From assembly GCA_946612115.1 (NCBI GenBank), contig CAMOEI010000003.1, forward strand, positions 81,718 to 145,717: a stretch of 64,000 bases of DNA, read 5' to 3'. Source of the stretch: an uncultured Caryophanales bacterium. GTDB lineage: Bacteria > Bacillota_I > Bacilli_A > RFN20 > CAG-826. Position numbers and translations under genes: made by a program. This document shows positions 47,641 to 55,805 of this stretch, one piece after another (position 1 is the first letter of the stretch; each line of letters starts with the position of its first letter). The notes beneath the pieces were generated by a model. The model made no database searches, was not told the origin of the DNA, and was given only the letters and a program-made list of their open reading frames with translations.

Positions 47641-50507
47641 ATTGTTGGTTCTCCGTTTACATAATGCCAGTAATGACCATCAGTAGCAGGTTCTGTTTCT
47701 GAATAGTAATAAATTATAAAACCATATTCCTCATCGTATTCTTTTTGATCGTCTCGAATTTGACTTTCAGTGCCTTTGTAAAAAATATTGCTTAGATTTT
47801 CGCAAGTTGTGAATATACTAAAATTGCTAACAACATTACTATGGACGACTATATGTTCTAGATATTTGCATTTATTAAAAGCGCCCTCTTTAATATAATT
47901 AATATCTTCTGGTATTTCGTAAGTAAGATCAGGTCTTGACGCTGGATATGCAACCAGACTTGAAGTTGAAGCGAAAAGTACGCCATTATTAGATGAAATA
48001 TAGTCATCGTCATCTTCAACAATTATTCTTTTTAGATTTAAACAATTTGCAAAAGGGTTATATTTTATGGTGATGTCGGAAATCATGTTGGTGAGATGTA
48101 TTGTCTCAATAGTTGTATCTAAATAATCACCATAAAAGAAATTAACTATGCAGTCAGTTAATGTAATATCTGTTAATGGACTATCATTTCCTGCTTCTAC
48201 AAAAACAAGATTACCGTAAGTAGTAATTCCTTCAAAATAACTGTCAAAGGACGATAATGTTCCGTTATTACATTCCGCGATAATATTAATGGCGTTGAGG
48301 CAAGCACCGGGACGTATTTTGACATTGCTTTTTATATAAATGTTTTCGAATCTGCTCGAGTTTATACTCATTGAGATTTTTGATTGCTTCCAAACACCTA
48401 CACCTAAGCTTCCTTCAAAGTCGAGTGTTACATTTTTTATGCCGATATAACCAGATTGGCCTCCAAGACAGAAAAACTCATCAATCATATAAGATCGGTT
48501 GTCTTTTTGGCTGTATCCTTGAATGACTGGTTGCGTAGTTATAGTAATTTGTTCAAGGCTCACTGGAATGTAGTAATTCATAGAGTCTGATTGCGGACTT
48601 CCAGGTGGGGCAACTACAACACCCCAGACGGTATCTGTTGTTTTTAATTCTCGTGAAGATTGAGGGTAACCAGGGTAACAATGATTACTTTTGTCACTAA
48701 AGAATGAACAAAATTTTGCATAATATCTAGAATATGAATAGTAGTTATAACCACTGACCTTGATTTTGTAGTGTGGCGCCGGTGCGGATAATATTTTTAA
48801 AGAAATACAATTTTGGAAATAGGAATAAGTACGATCAAGATTTTTTGATAACTTAACTTGAACTAAGGCTTTGCAATTATAAAAGGCTTTTTCTTTTAAA
48901 TTGGTAACTGTTTCCGGAATGTCTATAGACAAAAGCGATTTGCAATTTTCAAAAGCGTTACTACCAATTGATGTGATGTTTGTAGGAATTGTTATCCCTT
49001 TTAATTCTTGATAGTTCGCAAAGGCATAATCTGGTAAAGCGGATAACAATGAAGATACGCGTATTTCATCAATTTCTTCATCGCTTGAATCGACTAGATG
49101 CTTTATATATTTATAATTTTTGAATGTATTGGAATAAGGTTCAAAAAGATAGTGATAGTCTTCCTGTGAATTAATTCTAATGTAGATGTTGACTAGATCG
49201 TTGCAATTCTTAAATGCTTCTTCTTCTATGTTTTTAATACAACTTGGCAATACTAATGATTGCAATTCTGTGCATGATTCAAAAGCCGCCGCGCTAATTC
49301 TGGTGATTTTTAGGCCATTTAATGAGTCAGGTATACTCACATATTTTGCATCCTTTAAAAGGCAATCTTTAATTGTGTATTCCCCATCGTTTTCTTCGAG
49401 TTCAAATATTATTTTTGGAGTGAATTGAGCGTAATACACCATGTCTTGAGATATTTGGCTTAATTCCGGACTCCAGCCCAGGAACGAATAAGTGTAGGTA
49501 CCATCTGTTTCTTTAGTTGGGATAGCTTTGTTATAATTTGGAACAGAACCATTTCTGACATAGTCAGTTGATAGTATATCCCCATTATAATTTACCCATG
49601 TAACTTTATAACCAATATCGAATACTGCTGTGTATTCTACATCTTGTGTTACAGGTTCGATAGATTTGTCCCATCCAATAAAAACATAATAATTGTCATC
49701 TTTTGGCTTTTCGGGGACTGCCGCGTCGTATGATGGAATATCCCCATATGTATACTCCGAAGATAAAAGAATAGAAGAATCATAATTTTTCCAAACAACA
49801 TTATATTTTCTTGGCGAATATGAATAGTGGGCTCTATATGTGATATCACATGTAACTTTTGATAACTCCGGCATCCAATAATCAAACTGATAAACATAGT
49901 GTTTGTCTTCTTTTGTTTGTTCTATTTCCCCACTAAAGAAAGGCATTTCCCCATATGAAAAATAACTAACATCCAATAGGTTCCCTATATTATCTAGCCA
50001 AGTAACTTTATATTTTCTAATTGTAGTATCATAAAGCGCAGTGTATGTCTCGTCTTGATAAACAGTATGTAATTCTGGAAACCAACCAGAGAATGGATAT
50101 TCATGCTCTTTATCTGGTGATTTGGTTGGGGTACTTTTTTTGTATGAAGGCATTTGCCCATATTCATATGTTTCATAATCCAATACGAAGCCTGTATTGC
50201 TGTCTTTCCACATAATGGAATATTTTCGTGGATGTGTGTCGTATGTGGCAGTATAAGTAGTGTCTTGTTCGGCTTTTGCTATTTCAGGAGACCAACCGGC
50301 AAAGGAGTATGTGTGTTCTCTGTCTTCAGATTTTCTTGGGAAAGCCCCTTTATATTCTGGCAATGCCCCCTTTTTTACTTTGGTGGTTGATAAAAGAGTA
50401 TTATCAAAATTCAACCACGTAATTGTGAATGTCTGGGTTTGTTTAGAACATCCATTTAAAAGTGACGGCAAAAATAGAAGCGCTATTGTGACAAATAATT
50501 TTTTCAT
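47628..50507 (-). CDS. Surface lipoprotein with five InlB-type (Listeria-Bacteroides) repeats and BspA-like leucine-rich repeats
   Basis: Lipobox LLNGC; repeated VTWxNxDGxxLxxxxxxYGxxPxYxxxxPxKxxDxxYxYxFxGWxPExxxVxxDxTYTAxY; LRR_5-like ISAAAFESCTELQSLVLPSCIKNIEEEAFKNCNDL. Confidence 0.87.
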   Translation of the reverse strand: MKKLFVTIALLFLPSLLNGCSKQTQTFTITWLNFDNTLLSTTKVKKGALPEYKGAFPRKSEDREHTYSFAGWSPEIAKAEQDTTYTATYDTHPRKYSIMWKDSNTGFVLDYETYEYGQMPSYKKSTPTKSPDKEHEYPFSGWFPELHTVYQDETYTALYDTTIRKYKVTWLDNIGNLLDVSYFSYGEMPFFSGEIEQTKEDKHYVYQFDYWMPELSKVTCDITYRAHYSYSPRKYNVVWKNYDSSILLSSEYTYGDIPSYDAAVPEKPKDDNYYVFIGWDKSIEPVTQDVEYTAVFDIGYKVTWVNYNGDILSTDYVRNGSVPNYNKAIPTKETDGTYTYSFLGWSPELSQISQDMVYYAQFTPKIIFELEENDGEYTIKDCLLKDAKYVSIPDSLNGLKITRISAAAFESCTELQSLVLPSCIKNIEEEAFKNCNDLVNIYIRINSQEDYHYLFEPYSNTFKNYKYIKHLVDSSDEEIDEIRVSSLLSALPDYAFANYQELKGITIPTNITSIGSNAFENCKSLLSIDIPETVTNLKEKAFYNCKALVQVKLSKNLDRTYSYFQNCISLKILSAPAPHYKIKVSGYNYYSYSRYYAKFCSFFSDKSNHCYPGYPQSSRELKTTDTVWGVVVAPPGSPQSDSMNYYIPVSLEQITITTQPVIQGYSQKDNRSYMIDEFFCLGGQSGYIGIKNVTLDFEGSLGVGVWKQSKISMSINSSRFENIYIKSNVKIRPGACLNAINIIAECNNGTLSSFDSYFEGITTYGNLVFVEAGNDSPLTDITLTDCIVNFFYGDYLDTTIETIHLTNMISDITIKYNPFANCLNLKRIIVEDDDDYISSNNGVLFASTSSLVAYPASRPDLTYEIPEDINYIKEGAFNKCKYLEHIVVHSNVVSNFSIFTTCENLSNIFYKGTESQIRDDQKEYDEEYGFIIYYYSETEPATDGHYWHYVNGEPTIWTA

Positions 50508-50740
50508 ATTTTTCCTTGCCTTGTTTGTGATAATAAACGATATTCATTTTTGTCTCTTGAGTAAATCAATTCGAAATATGGATAAAAATTAGCGAGAAAC
50601 GCTCTAATTTCTTGAATGTATCTCAAAAATGTGATGTCTGTTAATTCTAGTTCTGACACAACATCTTGTTTTCTTAATTGATGATTGGTAACCAACAAAG
50701 TTGCCATATAAATAACAGCCTGTGTTTTGTTAACTTTCAT
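50504..50740 (-). CDS. Small winged-helix/HTH protein, copy B
   Basis: MKVNKTQAVIYMATLLVTNHQLRKQDVVSELELTDITFLRYIQEIRAFLANFYPYFELIY; about 44 of 72 aligned residues identical to copy A by eye. 4-nt overlap with the downstream lipoprotein gene. Confidence 0.7.
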   Translation of the reverse strand: MKVNKTQAVIYMATLLVTNHQLRKQDVVSELELTDITFLRYIQEIRAFLANFYPYFELIYSRDKNEYRLLSQTRQGKI

Positions 50741-50776
50741 ATTTATATTTATGATATATAGGCACACTAACAAAAA

Positions 50777-50805
50777 ATGATAGTCTGACTATTTTTGACT
50801 ATCAT
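50777..50805. promoter_or_regulatory. Operator-like repeat array upstream of the accessory cassette
   Basis: ATGATAGTC-N11-GACTATCAT (9-bp perfect arms) containing an internal ATAGTC-T-GACTAT palindrome: three copies of a GACTAT half-site in 29 bp. Confidence 0.6.
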
Positions 50806-50833
50806 CTATTGTTTCTTTAATAAATTTATTGTT

Positions 50834-51709
50834 CTAACAAGGCAAATATTCGTTCATCCATTTCTTGATGAACTTCAATTGACCAGGTGTGTGGAAGTAG
50901 TGTTTTGTGTTTTTCATAATCGTTAATGAAGAGTTATGATGAGCGGCAAATTCAAATATTGAATCTTTATCTACAATATTGTCTTTTTCTCCATAAAGAA
51001 TATGTGTTTTTGTGTTCCAAGTATCTTTATTAGAAAGAGATTCATAGAAATCATAAGAAAGAGTTTGTCCATCCTCTAAGGTAATCAACTTTTCTTCTTT
51101 TAATCTTTTCATAGAGATACGATTGGTTCTCATTAACTTTTCTATAACTTTTTTCATGTTCACTAAAGGTGAAATAAAGAACGCTAGTTGGATTTTGAAG
51201 CTAGAAAGATACATATATGTATAAAACGCCCCAATTGAATTAGCGATGACATAAATCTTTTTGTATTTATTTGATATTTCTGTAAATTCTTTAATGATTT
51301 GATCTTTTACTTCCCATGGATTACCGTCTTTATAATCTAGTCCAATAACATCATATTTATTTGAATAGAATGTGTAGAAATTTTCTTCTTCTTTGTTTCC
51401 ATATAGTCCATGAATATAAACTAAACAAGAATCGTGATTAGGGTTTTTAGATTCTTCTACCAGTTGATCTAATCTATTTATATCTTCTTCTGGAAAATCG
51501 AATAAGTCACGCGCGCTCAACATATATTCTTTTAATAAAATAATAATCTTTTGATAGGACATATCTTCTTGCCCTGATTCAATCTTATTAATAGTGGATT
51601 TGTGCGCGTAGCCTAAAGAATCCGCAAATTCTTGCTGGGTTAAGCCTTTTGCTTTTCTAATTTTTTTGATTCTTTCTCCAAATTCGTTGCTCATACTCTC
51701 TAACTCCAT
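50834..51709 (-). CDS. XRE HTH fused to alpha/beta hydrolase
   Basis: N-terminal FGERIKKIRKAKGLTQQEFADSLGYAHKSTINKIESGQ; C-terminal VYIHGLYGNKEEENFYTFYSNKYDVIGLDYKDG, YVIANSIGAFYTYMYLSS, LYGEKDNIVDKDS, KHYFHTPG. Confidence 0.85.
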   Translation of the reverse strand: MELESMSNEFGERIKKIRKAKGLTQQEFADSLGYAHKSTINKIESGQEDMSYQKIIILLKEYMLSARDLFDFPEEDINRLDQLVEESKNPNHDSCLVYIHGLYGNKEEENFYTFYSNKYDVIGLDYKDGNPWEVKDQIIKEFTEISNKYKKIYVIANSIGAFYTYMYLSSFKIQLAFFISPLVNMKKVIEKLMRTNRISMKRLKEEKLITLEDGQTLSYDFYESLSNKDTWNTKTHILYGEKDNIVDKDSIFEFAAHHNSSLTIMKNTKHYFHTPGQLKFIKKWMNEYLPC

Positions 51710-51760
51710 TTTGATTCTGTATTTATTGTATTTAATTCGTGTTTTTGTTTAAATAATCAC

Positions 51761-51805
51761 ATAACCGGTACGCGTTGGCTTAATAGGCCCATCGGTTATT
51801 TTTTT
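51761..51805 (+). terminator. Hairpin ATAACCG...CGGTTAT followed by T-run; terminator-like
   Basis: 7-bp perfect outer stem, 25-nt interior, then TTTTTTT. Confidence 0.5.
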
Positions 51806-51842
51806 ATTTGACAAGAATGAATAGCCACTGTATCTTATTATT

Positions 51843-51911
51843 GTCATGTAGGGCCCTTATGGGTCGGACAATTGCCCTTGAAAAAGGGACGCCCGTCTTC
51901 GGACGGTTTTT
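51843..51911 (+). ncRNA. Candidate standalone small RNA (~70 nt), three hairpins
   Basis: Promoter TTGACA (51808-51813)-17bp-TATCTT (51831-51836). Hairpins GGCCC-TTAT-GGGTC, CCCTT-GAAA-AAGGG, CCGTC-TTCG-GACGG; the last is followed by TTTTT. Confidence 0.65.
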
Positions 51912-52290
51912 ATTTTTTTAAGCGATTAAAGTGTCGTTTGTCTTTTCTGTTAATACTCGAGGAACAAGCGAAATTATTAAACTGAATAGACATTACAAAT
52001 GTAATATCCTCTTCGTTAATCGCCATATCTACAATTAGTTCTTTTCCAATATCTCTTCTTTTACAAAGAAGCGGTCGTTTATATACATAACTTTTATTAA
52101 CGTTTGTGCTGATAGGGTGCTTGAGTGGGACATTATCGATGTTGTTTGTTGAACCAAATTTGATAATCAAATATAAATTACAGAGATCATCTTTCCAGAC
52201 AACAATTCCAGGGTGTCCGGTTTTGCTACCATCGTGAATTAAATAAAACTTACCAACTTCAATTTTCTTGATAGATGTTGTGATTTCCAT
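51910..52290 (-). CDS. Hypothetical protein, possibly PemK/MazF-like
   Basis: GKFYLIHDGSKTGHPGIVVWKDDLCNLYLIIKFGS...KSYVYKRPLLCKRRDIG...SSSINRKDKRHFNRL; fold assignment tentative. Start either 52308 or 52290. Confidence 0.45.
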   Translation of the reverse strand: MEITTSIKKIEVGKFYLIHDGSKTGHPGIVVWKDDLCNLYLIIKFGSTNNIDNVPLKHPISTNVNKSYVYKRPLLCKRRDIGKELIVDMAINEEDITFVMSIQFNNFACSSSINRKDKRHFNRLKK

Positions 52291-52392
52291 ATCAAAATCA
52301 TAACACATGAAGATGCATATTTGTAGTGTTTAAGGAAACTTTTTTCAATAAAAAAACAGCCATGATTTTCATCCTAACTGCTATTAACTATT

Positions 52393-52469
52393 TGGTAGCT
52401 GAGGACGGATTTGAACCGCCGACCTTGAAGGTATGAACTTCCTGCTCTAGCCAACTGAGCTACTCAGCC
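52393..52469 (-). tRNA. tRNA-Met (CAT), elongator-like
   Basis: Reverse complement GGCTGAGTAGCTCAGTTGGCTAGAGCAGGAAGTTCATACCTTCAAGGTCGGCGGTTCAAATCCGTCCTCAGCTACCA; anticodon CAT, encoded CCA. Confidence 0.93.
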
Positions 52470-52476
52470 ATATAAA

Positions 52477-52552
52477 TGGTGGATCTAAAGAGACTCGAAC
52501 TCTCGACCCCCTGAATGCAAATCAGGTGCTCTCCCAACTGAGCTATAGACCC
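52477..52552 (-). tRNA. tRNA-Ala (TGC)
   Basis: Reverse complement GGGTCTATAGCTCAGTTGGGAGAGCACCTGATTTGCATTCAGGGGGTCGAGAGTTCGAGTCTCTTTAGATCCACCA; anticodon TGC, encoded CCA. Confidence 0.95.
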
Positions 52553-52694
52553 ATGTGCTGTTTTCACCGCAAGATAGATTATATATATTTTTGAATTTTT
52601 AGACAACATATCTTTTTTATTATTTATAAGTGTCCGCAATACAAAACTTAAATAAGTATTGTATTTATTTATCTTAAGAGAATAAAATAGTTTT

Positions 52695-52775
52695 GCCGTC
52701 GCGATGGCTAACTATGAACCAGGTCAGGACAGGAATGTAGCAGCCTTAAATATCTTACTCATGTGCGACGGTTTT
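52695..52775 (+). ncRNA. ffs: Signal recognition particle RNA, small bacterial type (4.5S-like)
   Basis: GCCGTCGC...GAACCAGGTCAGGACAGGAATGTAGCAGCCTTAAA...GCGACGG-TTTT; canonical domain IV core and closing stem. Confidence 0.93.
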
Positions 52776-52781
52776 CTAATA

Positions 52782-53264
52782 ATGAAGAAGTTAACTAGAG
52801 AAGAAAAATTTATGAAACTTGCTCTAAAAGAAGCAAGAAAAGCGTCTTTAAAAGATGAAGTCCCAATTGGATGCGTTATCGTTAAAGATGACAAAGTCAT
52901 TTCTAGAGGTTTTAACAAAAGAGAAACTAAAAAAGATGTTACTTCTCACGCAGAAATTGAAGCGATTAGAAATGCGAATAAGAAACTAGATAATTGGAGA
53001 CTAGTGGACTGTGAATTATTTGTCACAGTGGAACCTTGTATCATGTGTATGGGAGCGATAGTTCAATCTCATATCAAGAAAGTCTATTATGGATCTAGTG
53101 ATCCAAAAGGTGGTGCGGTCTCTTCTTCAATCAACATCTTAGAGGCAAAGAATTTAAATCATTATCCTTCTATTGAAGGAGGAATATTAGAAGAGGAATG
53201 TTCTACAATTGTTAAAGAATATTTCAAATCTAAAAGGGAAAGTAAGAAAATAAAACTTGGTTAA
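52782..53264 (+). CDS. tadA: tRNA-specific adenosine deaminase
   Basis: MKKLTREEKFMKLALKEARKASLKDEVPIGCVIVKDDKVISRGFNKRE, HAEIEAIRNA, TVEPCIMCMGAIVQSHI. The ORF-track start at 52704 lies inside the SRP RNA and is rejected. Confidence 0.95.
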   Translation: MKKLTREEKFMKLALKEARKASLKDEVPIGCVIVKDDKVISRGFNKRETKKDVTSHAEIEAIRNANKKLDNWRLVDCELFVTVEPCIMCMGAIVQSHIKKVYYGSSDPKGGAVSSSINILEAKNLNHYPSIEGGILEEECSTIVKEYFKSKRESKKIKLG

Positions 53265-53279
53265 TTCCAAGTTTTTTTC
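53252..53279 (+). terminator. Intrinsic terminator overlapping tadA stop
   Basis: AAACTTGG-TTAATT-CCAAGTTTTTTT. Confidence 0.8.
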
Positions 53280-53291
53280 TATTATATCTAT

Positions 53292-55805
53292 ATGCGTATG
53301 CACAAGAAGAATATTGAAAATATCGAAAGATTTAATCCCGCGATTAATAATGGATTAACTAAAGAACAAGTTGAATTAAGAAAATCTCAAGGATTGACTA
53401 ATAAGACTAAGATTATTGCTGGTAAATCGACTTGGGAAATTTTAAAGACCAATGTCTTTTCATTTTTTAATATTCTCTTATTCATTATCGCTGGATTATT
53501 AATTTATGGAAATATCAATGACGGAAACCCTACCACAAAGTGGTATAGTGGTTTATTTTTCTGTTTCATTCTTATTTCAAATATCATTTTAGGTTTATAT
53601 CAAGATATCAAAGCTAAAATCTTGATGAGCAAATTAAAAATTGTCACAACAAGTGCGGTTAATGCGATTAGAGATCATGAAGAAGTTTCTTTATCAGTAG
53701 ATGAAATAGTGTTAGATGATGTTGTGATTGTTGGAGCAGGAGAACAAATCGCTGCGGATTCAATCATCATCAAAGGACAAGTCTCAGTCAACGAATCAAT
53801 GTTAACTGGAGAAAGTCAAAACATCGAGAAAAAAGAAGGCGATATTCTTTATGCGGGTAGTTTCATCACTTCTGGTAAAGTCACCACTAAAGTGGACGCG
53901 GTTGGTAATGATAACTACATTCAAAAGATTTCCAATCAGGCTAAATCATTTAAAAGAAATCCATCTCATATCTTAAAGTCGTTAAATAGATTATTTAAGT
54001 CATTAGGTATCATTGTTATTTCTATAGAAATAGTGGTCTTAGGAACATATGCGATTATGGGACAACTTAATTCCTTTAAAGGATTTGTTTCGATTATTCC
54101 TCCTACCGCTGGACAAATGGTCGCGATGATTCCATCAGGATTATATTTATTAACTTCCTTCACTTTAGCAACAGGTGTTCTTTCTTTATATAAGAAAAAG
54201 GCTAATGTTCAAGATTTCTACTCAATTGAAATGCTCGCTAGAAGTGATGTTTTATGCGTTGATAAAACCGGAACAATCACTGATGGCAATATGGTGGTTA
54301 ATGAAGTTGTCTCTTTAGACAATATGAAAGAAGAAGAGGTTGCTTTAGTGGTCTCTAGTATTGTTAACGCGACTGGAGATAATAACGTCACTGCGATTGC
54401 TTTAAAAAACAAATTTGATAAAGGCAACTATTTAGAGGCTAATAAAGTTTTAGCGTTTAATAGTAACAATAAATATTCAGGAGCCAGCTTTGCTGGAGGA
54501 TTAACATATTTAATCGGCGCCCCTGAAATGATGAACATCAAAAACAAAGAACTTCTTTTAGAAAAGAGTCAAAGCTACGCTGCTAAAGGATATCGTGTTT
54601 TACTCCTTGCCAAAGGCAAAGATTTAATTAAAGAAGAATCTTATTTAGGAGTGGTAACACCAATTGCTTTAATTGTTGTTCAAGATCATGTCAAAGAAGA
54701 TGCTAAACAAACATTTGAATGGTTTAAAGAAAATAATGTCTCTATTAGAGTTATCTCTGGAGATAACGCTTTAACTGTTAGCGAAATTGCTAAATCCGCT
54801 GGAATTGATGGAGCGGAACGTTACATCTCACTAGACGGGATGAGCCTAGAAGAAGTGAAAAAGATTGCTAACGACTATGTCGTTTTTGGAAGAGTTACTC
54901 CAGAACAAAAAGAAGCTTTAGTTATCGCTTTAAAAGAAAATGGACATACGGTTGCGATGTGTGGAGACGGAGTTAATGATATTCTTGCTTTAAAACGCGC
55001 AGATTGTTCGATTGCGATGAATAGTGGATCTAGCTCCGCTAAAAACGTTTCTCATGTTGTTTTACTTGAGAATAATTTCTCTACGATGCCAGATGTTGTT
55101 GCTCAAGGAAGAAGAGTTATTAATAACTTAACTAGAACAGGCTCTTTATTCTTAGTAAAAACCTTATTTGCAATGGTTATGGCCTTAGGATTCTTCTTCG
55201 TCTTTATTGGAAGTAATAAATCTGTGGCGTACCCTTTCTCCACTAATAATCTATTAGTGTGGGAGACATTTGGAATTGGATTGAGTGCTTTCTTTGTTTC
55301 GTTAGAACCTGATAGCAAACAAATTAAAAGAGGCTTCTTAAGACAAATTCTTATTAACGCAGTACCTGCCGCTATTATGGTGTGTTCTAGTGTACTAGTA
55401 ATCATGCTTTTATACGTATTTAACAAATACGGAATTATGTATACAGGAATTAATGATTTCGGATTCTCGATGTTTAATTCTAACGCCCCAAGAGGTGGAG
55501 CCACTGCGATAAGTGTCATGGTGTTCTCTATCTTATCAATTGTCGCCTTATATCAAATTTGTTCTCCGCTTACTAAATATCGTTTAGTCATAGTTGTTGG
55601 TGCGAGCCTAGCCTGTATTTTATGTTTCTTAATCGCTTGGATTAAAGGTGGAAAGAATATCTTTAATATCAACTTTGAATCCTTAACGATGGAAAATCTT
55701 ATGACAATTTTAATTGTCGCAATTATTATTGGAGCGATTTATTTATTTGCCACATATATTACAAAATTAATCTTAAAAGAGAGAGGTAAAAAAGATGAAG
55801 ATTAA
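53292..55805 (+). CDS. HAD-IC family P-type cation-transporting ATPase
   Basis: SVNESMLTGESQNIEK, CVDKTGTITDGNM, VAMCGDGVNDILALKRADCSIAM. Confidence 0.95.
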   Translation: MRMHKKNIENIERFNPAINNGLTKEQVELRKSQGLTNKTKIIAGKSTWEILKTNVFSFFNILLFIIAGLLIYGNINDGNPTTKWYSGLFFCFILISNIILGLYQDIKAKILMSKLKIVTTSAVNAIRDHEEVSLSVDEIVLDDVVIVGAGEQIAADSIIIKGQVSVNESMLTGESQNIEKKEGDILYAGSFITSGKVTTKVDAVGNDNYIQKISNQAKSFKRNPSHILKSLNRLFKSLGIIVISIEIVVLGTYAIMGQLNSFKGFVSIIPPTAGQMVAMIPSGLYLLTSFTLATGVLSLYKKKANVQDFYSIEMLARSDVLCVDKTGTITDGNMVVNEVVSLDNMKEEEVALVVSSIVNATGDNNVTAIALKNKFDKGNYLEANKVLAFNSNNKYSGASFAGGLTYLIGAPEMMNIKNKELLLEKSQSYAAKGYRVLLLAKGKDLIKEESYLGVVTPIALIVVQDHVKEDAKQTFEWFKENNVSIRVISGDNALTVSEIAKSAGIDGAERYISLDGMSLEEVKKIANDYVVFGRVTPEQKEALVIALKENGHTVAMCGDGVNDILALKRADCSIAMNSGSSSAKNVSHVVLLENNFSTMPDVVAQGRRVINNLTRTGSLFLVKTLFAMVMALGFFFVFIGSNKSVAYPFSTNNLLVWETFGIGLSAFFVSLEPDSKQIKRGFLRQILINAVPAAIMVCSSVLVIMLLYVFNKYGIMYTGINDFGFSMFNSNAPRGGATAISVMVFSILSIVALYQICSPLTKYRLVIVVGASLACILCFLIAWIKGGKNIFNINFESLTMENLMTILIVAIIIGAIYLFATYITKLILKERGKKDED

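Noticed and set aside
52704-52781. N-terminal 26-aa extension of tadA (MANYEPGQDRNVAALNILLMCDGFLI)
   Set aside because: The DNA is the canonical SRP RNA core (ACCAGGTCAGGACAGGAATGTAGCAGCC), not coding.
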